Assembly (NCBI RefSeq): GCF_000315915.1
Contig: NC_020186.1
Location: 992,001-1,056,000 of the forward strand
Origin: Henningerozyma blattae CBS 6284
Lineage: Eukaryota > Ascomycota > Saccharomycetes > Saccharomycetales > Saccharomycetaceae
DNA length: 64,000 nt
Direction: 5' to 3'
The translations under genes and the position numbers were made by a program. The notes beneath the pieces are model-generated. The model was not told the DNA's origin. It did no database searches and saw only the letters and a program-made list of their open reading frames with translations. This document shows, one piece after another, positions 18,226-27,935 of the stretch (position 1 is its first letter; every line of letters starts with the position of its first letter).

Positions 18226-21075
18226 CTAATGTCTTCTGCCTTTCTTTTTATTGACTACTTGGAATTCCCAATCATCAACGTTACCTTCCGGTAATTGTAG
18301 AACTTCAAGCCAACTCAATGGATCCTCGATTTGCTTTTCACATTCAACACGTCTCTTGATGAATTCCGTGGCAAATCGTCTACCATCCATAACACTACTA
18401 TTTGAATAAATTGTATCAGCAATAATTTCTTTTGATTCGGGTCCTGCAGGTAAACTAAACAACACTTCCAAGACGCTTGTACTCTTAACATTTGGGTTTA
18501 ATTTCATTTGAGTTTTACACCATTTTAGAAAATCTTGACGGGTAGAAATAGAAGCATTGCCAGGATAAGCATTAGAACTTGAGCTGCTATTTGATAACGA
18601 ACCTGATGTGGTAATTGTACTTGGATATTTCACCTTAATGTTTGGGTTAACAGTTGAGGAACCAATTTGTTTACCTTTATTAGTGTTATTACCACCAATA
18701 GCACGTAATTTATCCGGATTTAAAATTGAAGATGTTGTTGTGGAATTAGATTTTGTGGTTGTACTACTGACCTTTGATGCCTTAGTCACGGTAGTCCATG
18801 CAGATGATCCATTAGTTGCACTTACCGTGTTAGAACCGAGAGTAGGTAAGGCTTTGGTTGAGGGTTTCTTGTTACGTTGAGCAGCAGCCCATAACTTCTT
18901 TTGCTCTTCAATGAAGCTTTCATCATCCCATTCATCCAATTTAGTTGTGGCAAGAGTATCTTTGTTACCAGCTACTCTGGAAGTTGCCTGAGCGGACTCT
19001 TTCTTCTTATTATTCAATGTAGGACTGTTGTTAATTGATGAAGTAGTAGTTGGACTTGCCTTTGGGCTATTTAATTTTGATTTAATATCAACATTTATTG
19101 GTTGCGGAGTTGGCTTAGTTGCCCAAGTCAATGCAGGAGTAGACTGTTGTTGTAAACTGTCATTATTAAAAGTTAAGATTTCAGATTGGGCCTTTAATGC
19201 AAAATTCAAATCTTTAGTGTTCTTCATCTTAATCTTTTTAGCCTCATCTTGTTTAACGCTTTTAATCATTTCAGCAATGTTTGGAACAACGACATCATCA
19301 CGAGAATTGGCTTTATTAGCCCATGGAGCTTCAGCAATAGAAGCTTCTGTAAATTCCATCGTTTTCCTTTCCCTTTCAGCATCAATAGCCAACTGTTGTT
19401 GTTTCTTCTTTTCTTGTTGTAACTCTTTTTCCTTTTCCCTTTTCAATTTCATTTCATTTTGTAATTTTTTCTTGTCCTGTTCTTCTTTTTCCTTTTCTTG
19501 TTGTTTTACTATTTTCTGTTTCTTTTCAAACTCTTTTTTCTCTTTCTCCTTTTGTTTCTGTAATTTTTTCAACTTCTTAGCTTCTTCTTTTTTCTTCAAT
19601 TCTTGTTCATGTATAGTTTGCTCTTCTAATAATTTTCTTGCAATTTCATCAGCTTTTTCTTGACGTTTACGTTCTAATTCAAGCTTTTGTTCTTCTTTAG
19701 AGAATGATCCAATCAAAGCATCAGGGTTAATTTCAGGTTCACTCAATGGGATTGGTGTTTCCTTTTTAACAGTAGAATTCTCTAGTTTTTTAGTAATAGG
19801 AGAAACTTCCTTGTTTAAAGGAGTTGAAGATTTTGTTTCTTTGTGCATAGTCTGAACTGGAGCAGGTGAGGTTGGACTTACAGGTGATTTAGGTTTAGGG
19901 AAAATAAAAGAATCAGGTAATAATTCTTTATTTAATCTTGATACTGGGATTCTAACGGTGGTTTGTTTATAGTACCCACCATCATCAAATTTTAAATTTA
20001 ACAGTTCTTCATAGATATAATCTTTACTATGAATATTAGCAACCACCCCATCTGGTAATTTTTCTTCATTCACATCTTGCTTTGGAATTAATGCATTTTT
20101 ATTATTAGTGCTATTATCCAACGTTTTAATTTCAGGAAATTGAAATTGTTGTGGAATTGGATTAGCTGCAGGTGTACCTTGTAAAGATTGTTGTTGTTGA
20201 GCAATAAAAAGCGAGACTAAGTTATCGAATCTCAAGAATGGATTTTGAAAATCATTTACTTTTGAAATCAATTCTGCTAATGTAATAAATTGATCATTAA
20301 TATTAAACGGTTCAGGAGATGTGTTCAATCTTGTGATTTGTAAAGCTGGTTGGAAATACCCTTGAACGTACCAAGATCCCATTGTATTTGTAGTAAAAGG
20401 CCCATGCAAAGTAGAAGAAGTATCAAAATACTTCCATTGTGATTCTACCATAGGATGTAAATTTAATGGTGGTAACGCCGGAACAGTTGATAATGGAGTT
20501 TGAGGATGAATCAGCATTGGGTTGAACTGTTGTTGCGAAGTAATACCAACCGTAGAGTTTGACGATGTGGTTAATGCTGATAATGAAGGACTACTTAAAG
20601 CCGGATGGATATCATTAGGTTTTCTTTGATGGATTGCATTAGTAGTATTATTAGTAGTATTATTATTAAGCGGGTCGATACCATTCCAATTTAAAGATGA
20701 TGTCGGTATAGTTGGTGTATTTGTTGATGTCGTATTCTGAGAAGCCAAAAGACTATTGGAGATGTTTTGATTACTACTAGTCAAATTGGTATGTGACATA
20801 AAGGGAGAAGAAGTCCTGGGAATACCAAACGAATCCAACAGAGATGTAGTTCTACTTAGTGGCATGGTGATGTTAATTTGACCTTGTTTATTTAAGGGGG
20901 TTGAAATTTGACTTGTTGCAGTCGTAGCAGCAGTGGTGTTTGTATTATTAGTTGTAGCATTGTTATCTAGTTTAATATTTCGTGTGTTTGCAGCAGATTG
21001 ATTAGTTGTATTTAGATTTTGAAATTGAAAATTCATAGAATTGAATTGATCATTAAAATTGGATTGAAAAGTCAT
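18226..21075 (-). CDS. SYH1: GYF-domain protein, Smy2/Syh1 family
   Basis: GYF proteins bind proline-rich ligands and in yeast act in mRNA surveillance, translation repression and COPII-related traffic (Smy2, Syh1). The 949-residue protein has a Asn/Thr/Ser-rich N-terminus, a GYF domain at about 210-265 (WKYFDTSSTLHGPFTTNTMGSW, then YVQGYFQPALQI), a Lys/Glu/Gln-rich coiled coil at about 455-590, and a C-terminal domain ending QVVNKKKGRRH. S. cerevisiae Smy2 is 740 and Syh1 852 residues (approximate, from memory). The locus matches both SMY2 (YBR172C) and SYH1 (YPL105C), so the symbol is nominal. Its neighbour UMP1 also follows SMY2 in S. cerevisiae. Confidence 0.9.
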   Translation of the reverse strand: MTFQSNFNDQFNSMNFQFQNLNTTNQSAANTRNIKLDNNATTNNTNTTAATTATSQISTPLNKQGQINITMPLSRTTSLLDSFGIPRTSSPFMSHTNLTSSNQNISNSLLASQNTTSTNTPTIPTSSLNWNGIDPLNNNTTNNTTNAIHQRKPNDIHPALSSPSLSALTTSSNSTVGITSQQQFNPMLIHPQTPLSTVPALPPLNLHPMVESQWKYFDTSSTLHGPFTTNTMGSWYVQGYFQPALQITRLNTSPEPFNINDQFITLAELISKVNDFQNPFLRFDNLVSLFIAQQQQSLQGTPAANPIPQQFQFPEIKTLDNSTNNKNALIPKQDVNEEKLPDGVVANIHSKDYIYEELLNLKFDDGGYYKQTTVRIPVSRLNKELLPDSFIFPKPKSPVSPTSPAPVQTMHKETKSSTPLNKEVSPITKKLENSTVKKETPIPLSEPEINPDALIGSFSKEEQKLELERKRQEKADEIARKLLEEQTIHEQELKKKEEAKKLKKLQKQKEKEKKEFEKKQKIVKQQEKEKEEQDKKKLQNEMKLKREKEKELQQEKKKQQQLAIDAERERKTMEFTEASIAEAPWANKANSRDDVVVPNIAEMIKSVKQDEAKKIKMKNTKDLNFALKAQSEILTFNNDSLQQQSTPALTWATKPTPQPINVDIKSKLNSPKASPTTTSSINNSPTLNNKKKESAQATSRVAGNKDTLATTKLDEWDDESFIEEQKKLWAAAQRNKKPSTKALPTLGSNTVSATNGSSAWTTVTKASKVSSTTTKSNSTTTSSILNPDKLRAIGGNNTNKGKQIGSSTVNPNIKVKYPSTITTSGSLSNSSSSSNAYPGNASISTRQDFLKWCKTQMKLNPNVKSTSVLEVLFSLPAGPESKEIIADTIYSNSSVMDGRRFATEFIKRRVECEKQIEDPLSWLEVLQLPEGNVDDWEFQVVNKKKGRRH

Positions 21076-21973
21076 GGTGAAAAGTATTTAAGCGTCTGAA
21101 TCTGTGTTGGTTAGTTGATATATTTTTTCTCTTTTATTATTATAATTATTATTTTTTTTGTTTCAGTTTTAGGATTTTAACAAAAAAAAAATTTAGGGTT
21201 TTGCTAATTATATATAAGTTTGTAAAGTCTTTTTTGGAAAATAAAGCTCTGATATTGTTATCGATAAAGTCTGAATGTAGTTTGAGTATTAAATCGATAA
21301 TGAAGAATAAATGGTTCTCTTGATAAATGGAAAAAATTGAAAAAAAAAAACAGCAGCTGAATTAAGGTTGATTATGAAAAAAAAGGAAACTAACAAAAAA
21401 AAAATTTTTTTTTGGGTACAGTCTTGAATAAGATTTATATTCTATTTACCAAAAAAATATCTTCCCTTATAAGCAAAAAAATGAGATATACTTTGAATAA
21501 TCAATTGGTTGATATTTAAATACTAGGAAAAAAAAAAAATTAAATTGAAAATAAAGAAAATCTTTTAATTGGTAAAGGAACAAAAAAACGTAGAAAAGCC
21601 TTTTCTCAAATAAAACTCGATTTGCTTAAATTCTAATTTGGAACTCAACTTTTGATGCATTTTTTACAAGCGAAAAATTTTTGAGAAAATGAGAAACGAA
21701 AAAAACGGGCTGGTTTAACAGAGAAAAAAAGCTACCGTTACAAATGACAATTTGTCTAAGTTAGGAAAAATACAGCAAACAGGGCGGCTAAAACAAAAGG
21801 TTTTAATGATAATAAAGTTGTTTCATATCTCGTAGAAGATGAAATAGATACTGTTAAGAAAGAGAAATGTGAGTTATTTAGAGATGTATGCATAGGCAGT
21901 ACGTGTGTGTGTGTGTTGGTGTTGGTGTGTGTATATATGGATTATGTAGTATGAAAGTTGTGTAGGAACAGGT
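21076..21973. other. intergenic region SYH1/SMY2 to UMP1
   Basis: Promoter of the GYF gene and 3' flank of UMP1 (both minus). It is A/T-rich with long A runs, a GT-rich tract at 21903-21932 and a URS1-like GGCGGCTA at 21783-21790. No gene is seen. Confidence 0.55.
21783..21790 (+). promoter_or_regulatory. URS1-like core GGCGGCTA
   Basis: Eight bases matching the core of the Ume6 URS1 site (reverse complement TAGCCGCC). It lies about 700 bases from the GYF gene start, so a role is uncertain. Confidence 0.25.
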
Positions 21974-22465
21974 TCAGATTCCCACGTTATGTTCGATCTT
22001 GGAATGCATATCTGAACCACCTAGCATTGAGATATCGCTGCCATTGAAGCCGTCAGTATATATGTCTTCCCAATCGATAGAGCAATCTTTATTTAGTAGG
22101 ATATCTTTGTGGATATTTTGTGCATTGTTGTTTAGAGGATTGAAATGAGTGTTTTCGACCAATTTCAAGTCCATTATCTTTTTCATTGGTTCTGAGATAC
22201 CAAATATTTGACGGTACTGGTTCATTTGACGGTTAAATTGTGTATCTTCCCAATTGTTTAATCTTGCTTCCAATGGATGACGATCGTTCAATTGAGTAGT
22301 CAATGGAACAGCACCACCTTGGTTATCACGTAATCTATCTGGCAATGAGAATAATTTAGCAGCAGTTTGTTCTTTGGTAGTTTGTTTATTTGATTCAGTA
22401 GTCGAAGTCGAGTTAATACTTGACAAATTATTATTTTGAGGTACAATATTCATATTTAATGACAT
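21974..22465 (-). CDS. UMP1: 20S proteasome maturation factor Ump1
   Basis: Ump1 is a short-lived chaperone of 20S proteasome assembly. It is enclosed when half-proteasomes dimerise and is then the first substrate. The 163-residue protein matches S. cerevisiae Ump1 (148 residues) in QGGAVPLTTQLNDRHPLEARL, NWEDTQFNRQMNQYRQIFG, ISEPMKKIMDLKL, the DILLNKDCSIDWEDIY block and the HSKIEHNVGI end. The first Met gives MSLNMNIVPQNN; the S. cerevisiae protein begins MNIVPQ, so Met5 (22453) is an alternative start. A perfect PACE element upstream predicts Rpn4 control together with other proteasome genes. Confidence 0.96.
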   Translation of the reverse strand: MSLNMNIVPQNNNLSSINSTSTTESNKQTTKEQTAAKLFSLPDRLRDNQGGAVPLTTQLNDRHPLEARLNNWEDTQFNRQMNQYRQIFGISEPMKKIMDLKLVENTHFNPLNNNAQNIHKDILLNKDCSIDWEDIYTDGFNGSDISMLGGSDMHSKIEHNVGI

Positions 22466-22614
22466 GGTTGTTTGAATTTTTTTCGTGAGTTGGTGCTTGA
22501 AAGGTGTAATCTAGTGCTTACGGAAGTGCAATAAGTTCTAATATTCTTTTTTTTTATTTTAAAGGTTAGATTATGTCTTAAAATCTAATAAATCTTAATT
22601 TTCCACTTTTAGAG

Positions 22615-22623
22615 TTTGCCACC
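22615..22623 (-). promoter_or_regulatory. PACE element GGTGGCAAA (Rpn4 site)
   Basis: TTTGCCACC on the plus strand is the exact reverse complement of the proteasome-associated control element. It lies 150-158 bases upstream of UMP1. Rpn4 binding to this nonamer is established for proteasome genes. Confidence 0.85.
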
Positions 22624-22645
22624 GCCGAATCTCCCTAGCTAGAAG

Positions 22646-22662
22646 CACGTGCAATGCACGTG
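22646..22662. promoter_or_regulatory. two CACGTG E-boxes 11 bases apart
   Basis: CACGTG at 22646-22651 and again at 22657-22662, each inside GCACGTG. The 11-base spacing puts both on the same DNA face. Cbf1 is the likely general binder at such divergent promoters. Confidence 0.6.
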
Positions 22663-22986
22663 ATATATAAAATTGTAAGCTATTTAATAACATATCGTAG
22701 AAATAAAGGTCTAGAAGTTATCAGTTGCTATTATTTAAGAAGATATTATGCTTTGTCATTTGTTTTTGCTTCTTTGTTCTTTTGAATTTCTGCGACTAGT
22801 TCTATCTCTTTTAAAATAAACTATATATACACACAAATAAAAAAAAAAAAAAAATATGAAAAATATAATTAACTTTAATAAATAATAAAAAAAAAGGATT
22901 GTCAAATATCTAATACATTCCAAGTGATGGCGATACTCAACAGAAAGACTTCATTTTTTTTTCTTTTAACTTTCTAATATTTAGGC

Positions 22987-23997
22987 ATGTTGAAGTTGTT
23001 ATACAAGGATAAAACAATCTCACAAATTAAAGATCCAGAAGGTATACCGAGTTCAATAGCAATTTCACCAGATGGTAAATTTTTAGCCATCAATCAAAAT
23101 ATATCAATTCTTATATATGATCTAAACTCTTTAATTTCTAATGGTTCAACTTCATCTATTTTAAAACCAATCATTATAATACCGACATCTCACAATTTGC
23201 CAATATCTTCTATTATATGGTCACCAGATAATCAATGCATTGCTAGTGGAAGTAACGATTGTTCTATTGAAATTTATCATTTACAATATGGGTTACTACA
23301 TAAATTAACTGGACACACTGCACCAGTGACATCTATCAAATATAATGAAAAGGGTAATCTTTTATTGAGCTGTAGTGTTGATGAATCAATTAAAATATGG
23401 GATATTTTACATGGTACTAATCTTAGGACTATTAATACCCATAACGATCCAGTAGTGACAATTGATTTCAATAATGATTCCAGCATTTTTAGCTCTGGTT
23501 CACATGATGGGCTAGTTCGTTTATATGATTCAGGCACTGGTAATTGTTTAAGAACTTTAACTTATGATAAAGATTGGAAAGAAGAAACGGGTGTGGTCCC
23601 AGTAAATAAAGTTATATTCGCACCAAATGGGAAATATTTGATGGTGAGAACTTTAGATGCTCAAAGTACCATTAATTTATGGGATTGTATTGTTGGTGAA
23701 GTAGTACGAACCTTTAGAATTGAAGATGGAACTCTACCATCACAAGATGAAAAACTACATTGTGGCGTCAAATTTCTTATAGGGCAAAGTCAAGATGGAA
23801 TAAAAGGTGTATATATTGTTGCAGGGTTTGAACAGGGACAAATATACATGTGGGACACTAATGATAGACAAATTGTATTTCATAATGGTGGATCTACTCA
23901 TGAAAATGGTCCTATTCTAAGTGTTGATACTTTTCAAGATATTGTGGTAACTTTGAGTTCTAATGGGATATTTTGCATATGGCAAGTCGAAGTTTAA
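22987..23997 (+). CDS. SWD3: COMPASS subunit Swd3, WD40 protein
   Basis: Swd3 (WDR5 homologue) is a core subunit of COMPASS, the Set1 histone H3 lysine 4 methyltransferase. The 336-residue protein (315 in S. cerevisiae) is a seven-bladed WD40 propeller. Clear repeats include ISPDGKFLAINQN, SSIIWSPDNQCIASGSNDCSIEIYHL, HTAPVTSIKYNEKGNLLLSCSVDESIKIWDI, HNDPVVTIDFNNDSSIFSSGSHDGLVRLYD and the closing SNGIFCIWQVEV. It has no N-terminal extension beyond the propeller. It is divergent from UMP1; in S. cerevisiae SWD3 (YBR175W) and UMP1 (YBR173C) are likewise close neighbours. Confidence 0.93.
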   Translation: MLKLLYKDKTISQIKDPEGIPSSIAISPDGKFLAINQNISILIYDLNSLISNGSTSSILKPIIIIPTSHNLPISSIIWSPDNQCIASGSNDCSIEIYHLQYGLLHKLTGHTAPVTSIKYNEKGNLLLSCSVDESIKIWDILHGTNLRTINTHNDPVVTIDFNNDSSIFSSGSHDGLVRLYDSGTGNCLRTLTYDKDWKEETGVVPVNKVIFAPNGKYLMVRTLDAQSTINLWDCIVGEVVRTFRIEDGTLPSQDEKLHCGVKFLIGQSQDGIKGVYIVAGFEQGQIYMWDTNDRQIVFHNGGSTHENGPILSVDTFQDIVVTLSSNGIFCIWQVEV

Positions 23998-24356
23998 TTG
24001 TTGTAGCTTCCAAAAAAAAAAATATTGTCTATCTTTTTACGTAAATCTTATTCTGTATATTATATTATATTATATATTATTGTTAATATCTAAAATTGCA
24101 TTATATAAATTCAATAAAGTTTTTCCATATTATTTTTATTGAAATATATTTGATGTTACTATGCCAACAAAATTCTTAACAGCGGGTTCGGAAATTTAGT
24201 AACTTTAACTTCCAATAGATATATAGCGAGATCTAGGTTATTCTATTGTACGGTATTTATTAGTTATGAAAGAATCTTAGGGGAGAAAAATCTTAGAAAT
24301 GAATAGCCGCTGAACAATACATATTCTAATAGCAATTACAAATTATTAAGAAAAGT
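23998..24356. other. intergenic region SWD3 to MSD1
   Basis: AT-rich tandem spacer with TATAT/ATTAT tracts at 24055-24080. No gene is seen. Confidence 0.5.
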
Positions 24357-26372
24357 ATGAAAAATAAATTATCTACTGTGTTTGTTAGATGCGTCCATAC
24401 ACCAAGTTATGAACAAATCGCAAATAAATTCAGATTTCTACCAAGAGAGAAAACTACAACAATAAGTCAATTGGATAATTATAAAGTAGGAGAGCAGGTA
24501 ATATTAAATGGTTGGTTATTAAATAAGACTAAACAATTGAACAAAAACTTACAATTCAATAAAATTAGAGATATTAATGGTGATGAAATTCAAATTGTGG
24601 ATACTTTAAACTGTTTGAAAAATAGAAAGATGGAAGATGTAATTCAAATAACAGGTAAGATTCAATTGAAACAGAAAGGTAAAATATCGGCATCATCTAT
24701 AGAAAAAGAGATTAAATTAGATAAACTGCAAGTTTTAAATGCCTCTAATGAAATTCCAATTCAATTAAGTAACGTAGTGGAATATCCAAACGAATATAGA
24801 TTTTTAGAACTACGTAAAAGAATTCAAAGCAGAAATTATCTTTGGAAACGATATGAAATGATTAAATTTATTAGGACTGAACTAGATTTGAAAAACTTTA
24901 TTGAGATTGAAACGCCATATTTATTTAAAAGTACTCCCGAAGGTGCCTCTGAATTTCTTGTGCCAACAAGACAATTTAATAAATCAAATAATAAAGTAAA
25001 GATGTATGCCTTACCTCAGAGTCCTCAGCAATATAAGCAATTATTGATGAGTAGTGGTATTAATAGATACTTTCAAATTGCTAAATGTTTTAGAGATGAA
25101 GATTTAAGAAAGGATAGACAACCAGAATTTACCCAATTAGATATTGAAAACTCTTTCATTAATGATCCAAATGATATAATACAATTAATTGATGATTTGA
25201 TAATTAAAATTTGGACTCGGTTCAGTTATAAGAAAAAATTGAAATTATTAACTTGGAATGATGAGCTAAAGCAATTCGAAAATTTATTGGAATCATCTTT
25301 AAATTCATTGTATAAGATGAAATATAATTATGCAATGGAAACGTATGGTATTGATAAGCCAGATTTGAGAGCTCCAAATTTGAAAATCATTAATTTGAAA
25401 AACATTCTTCTAGATTTACCACCTAATAAGCAAAATAAGCAATTTCCTGATATTGAAATAATCGTATTAAGAAACGCCTTTGATAATAAAGAAGTAGAAG
25501 AAAGTTATAACACAAGATGGTCCCAAATTTTGGAAAATCCCAGTAATTATAATTATCGTAAACCAATTGTAGTTGCTATTCAAAATGAAACGGACAAGAT
25601 TAATTGGTATAAGCATTGTTCTGATATTTTTGACATTTCATCAGATGAAACAAATGCTTCACATATATTGAATAAAAGTTTGAAGTTAAATATTGGTGAT
25701 ATTATTTGTTGTAGTACAAGGCAGCCTAATGGGAAAATATTTGAAAACCCAACTCCACTAGGAAGATTAAGGCAGCTGGTCTTAGAGAGTGATATCGGTT
25801 CCAAATTATATTTTGAGACACCTAATGATGTTTCTGAATGGGTTATAGATTTTCCTCTTTTTAATCCAGTGGAAAAGGAATCTACAGAGAAATTAGATTA
25901 TCCCATTTATGAAGAGAATCAATTAACCAGCACACATCATCCATTCACTATGGCAAATATTGATGATATTTCCGATAAATTATTAAACGCACAGAATAAA
26001 ATTGATAAAATATTAGAAACTAGAGGTATGCATTATGATTTGGTTATTAACGGTATGGAAATAGGTGGTGGTTCGATTCGTATTCATGATAGCGAATTAC
26101 AAGAGTATATCTTCAAAGAAATATTAAAAGTGAATAATTATGAGGCTAAATTTGGGCACTTATTAAAAGCTTTCCAAATGGGTACACCGCCCCATGGTGG
26201 TATTGCTTTAGGTATTGATAGATTATCTACTATTATATGTGGTGTTAAAAGTATAAGGGATGTGATTGCCTTCCCTAAAAATAGTATTGGGAGCGACTTA
26301 ATGGTTGGAAGCCCGAGTGAAGTTCCAGATGATACTTTGGCAAGATATAAGCTACAATCACAAAAAGAGTGA
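24357..26372 (+). CDS. MSD1: mitochondrial aspartyl-tRNA synthetase
   Basis: Class IIb synthetase that charges mitochondrial tRNA-Asp. The 671-residue protein (658 in S. cerevisiae) starts with a basic stretch suited to mitochondrial import (MKNKLSTVFVRCVHTPSY). An OB-fold anticodon domain spans about 40-135. Motif 1 lies in YEMIKFIRTELDLKNFIEIETPYLF. Motif 2 is FRDEDLRKDRQPEFTQLDIE (about 245-265). The bacterial-type insertion domain follows, and motif 3 is GGIALGIDRLSTIICG (about 612-628). The long insertion and the PSEVPDDTL tail are typical of bacterial/mitochondrial AspRS. It precedes ECM31 in the same direction. In S. cerevisiae MSD1 is YPL104W. Confidence 0.95.
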   Translation: MKNKLSTVFVRCVHTPSYEQIANKFRFLPREKTTTISQLDNYKVGEQVILNGWLLNKTKQLNKNLQFNKIRDINGDEIQIVDTLNCLKNRKMEDVIQITGKIQLKQKGKISASSIEKEIKLDKLQVLNASNEIPIQLSNVVEYPNEYRFLELRKRIQSRNYLWKRYEMIKFIRTELDLKNFIEIETPYLFKSTPEGASEFLVPTRQFNKSNNKVKMYALPQSPQQYKQLLMSSGINRYFQIAKCFRDEDLRKDRQPEFTQLDIENSFINDPNDIIQLIDDLIIKIWTRFSYKKKLKLLTWNDELKQFENLLESSLNSLYKMKYNYAMETYGIDKPDLRAPNLKIINLKNILLDLPPNKQNKQFPDIEIIVLRNAFDNKEVEESYNTRWSQILENPSNYNYRKPIVVAIQNETDKINWYKHCSDIFDISSDETNASHILNKSLKLNIGDIICCSTRQPNGKIFENPTPLGRLRQLVLESDIGSKLYFETPNDVSEWVIDFPLFNPVEKESTEKLDYPIYEENQLTSTHHPFTMANIDDISDKLLNAQNKIDKILETRGMHYDLVINGMEIGGGSIRIHDSELQEYIFKEILKVNNYEAKFGHLLKAFQMGTPPHGGIALGIDRLSTIICGVKSIRDVIAFPKNSIGSDLMVGSPSEVPDDTLARYKLQSQKE

Positions 26373-26871
26373 CTGAATTATCGACTTAACATGTAAATAT
26401 ATAATTATTCTTTTAGTATTGTTACCATATCTATGTAGATATTTATTTTATGACAATCTTAGATTATTTATTAACTCACTGCCATAATTTAAATCCTTTT
26501 AAATCATTTTAAACTATTTGAAATTATTGAATTAGAGCTTTTTGAGAATTATATATATAAAACATTTCTAGTCATAATTTTCTAATCTGAACTAATAGTC
26601 ATTATTACCAAGATTATATAATATAATAACTGCGAGAATGTATAAACATATGTATATTATGAAAAATTCCTTAGAAAACAAATTCCAGATCCGAACTTTC
26701 CCGAAGAGTGAGTTCAGACCAGTTTAGGTGTAGTTTTTCACAATGCTTTATAGTAAAAAAAAAGATGAGAGGATAGGGGTTTTAATACATCTGACCAATA
26801 TCTCCATGGTAAAAGTTATATTTTAGGAACCTGTTAACTAGGATATCCATTCAATCGTTTATAAAAACAAA
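26373..26871. other. intergenic region MSD1 to ECM31
   Basis: AT-rich tandem spacer. I see no ORF, RNA gene or clear factor site. Confidence 0.5.
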
Positions 26872-27798
26872 ATGTCTCTTAGATTCGCAGTAAGGCGACT
26901 ATATTCTACCTATAATACAGGCTTACCACCTGCATTAACAATTCCTGATTTGCTAAGAAAATATCAGCAGCATGTACCGATTACCATGATTACAGCTCAT
27001 GATTATATTACGGCTAAATGGGCCCAAGATGCAAATATTGATATTATATTAATTGGAGATTCTTTAAATATGACAGCTTTAGGTCAATCATCCACAACTT
27101 CACTGACAATGTCACAGATGCAACATCATTTGAAATCAGTTACAAACAGTGAAGGATCATCGTTATTTATATGTGATATGCCTCAGGGAAGTTACGAAGT
27201 TTCAATGAGAGATGCACTTGATAACGCATACAAGTTGATCAAATCGAGTCCAAAAGTTGCAAGTTTAAAGTTAGAATGTGGGCCTGTAGAGAAAGATGTA
27301 CACTCACATAAAGTGGTTGAGGCACTTTGTTCCAGAGGTATTCCAATAATGGGTCACATCGGTTTAACCCCTCAGAGAGCACATGCTATGGGTGGCTTTA
27401 AAGTTCAAAGTAATACAGAAAAAGATGCATATCAGTTATTGGACACAGCTAAGAACCTTGAAAAGGTTGGGTGTTGGTCCTTATTATTAGAATGTGTTCC
27501 AGAACGTATTGGTGAATGGTTATCAAATCAAGTAAGCATACCAATAATTGGTATTGGTGCTGGAAGAGCAGTTGATGGGCAAGTTTTGGTGGTATCAGAC
27601 GCCCTTGGAATGCTTCCGGGTGATCCACCCAAATTTGTCCAACGCTATGCTCAAGTTGGTGATTTGGCCACTCGTGCTCTTAAGGAGTATGCAGAAGATG
27701 TAAGGACAAGAAGCTTCCCACAAGATCAAAACGTATTTAAAATTAAAAAAGACGTTTGGAACGCATTAAAAAATAATGACACACATAACAGTAATTAA
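26872..27798 (+). CDS. ECM31: ketopantoate hydroxymethyltransferase
   Basis: Transfers a hydroxymethyl group from methylene-tetrahydrofolate to ketoisovalerate, giving ketopantoate, the first committed step of pantothenate and coenzyme A synthesis. The 308-residue protein (312 in S. cerevisiae) has the PanB family blocks: PITMITAHDYITAKWAQDA, ILIGDSLNMTALGQ, CDMPQGSYE, SLKLECGP, IPIMGHIGLTPQ (catalytic His/Gly region), LLLECVP, IPIIGIGAGRAVDGQVLV and the HDxLG-like SDALGM. The first 15 residues (MSLRFAVRRLYSTYN) form a probable mitochondrial presequence. It converges with FMP30. Confidence 0.96.
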   Translation: MSLRFAVRRLYSTYNTGLPPALTIPDLLRKYQQHVPITMITAHDYITAKWAQDANIDIILIGDSLNMTALGQSSTTSLTMSQMQHHLKSVTNSEGSSLFICDMPQGSYEVSMRDALDNAYKLIKSSPKVASLKLECGPVEKDVHSHKVVEALCSRGIPIMGHIGLTPQRAHAMGGFKVQSNTEKDAYQLLDTAKNLEKVGCWSLLLECVPERIGEWLSNQVSIPIIGIGAGRAVDGQVLVVSDALGMLPGDPPKFVQRYAQVGDLATRALKEYAEDVRTRSFPQDQNVFKIKKDVWNALKNNDTHNSN

Positions 27799-27935
27799 TA
27801 TTATTTTAAACGAAATATTAAACGATCTATAAACAGTATTTATGAAGTATATATTATCTACACTGTATACGACTCTTTATGTAATATATTTACAAGATAC
27901 CTTTTTATCTATATTTCTATCAAGAATTTTTTTTC

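Larger units (their letters stand above)
22466..22986. other. divergent promoter region UMP1 / SWD3
   Basis: It holds the PACE site (22615-22623), two E-boxes (22646-22662) and A-rich tracts before SWD3. No gene is seen. Confidence 0.6.

Noticed and set aside
19028..19663. 211-residue plus-strand ORF inside the GYF-domain gene
   Set aside because: Antisense of the Lys/Glu coiled coil, giving Phe/Ser/Cys runs. No gene-like composition.
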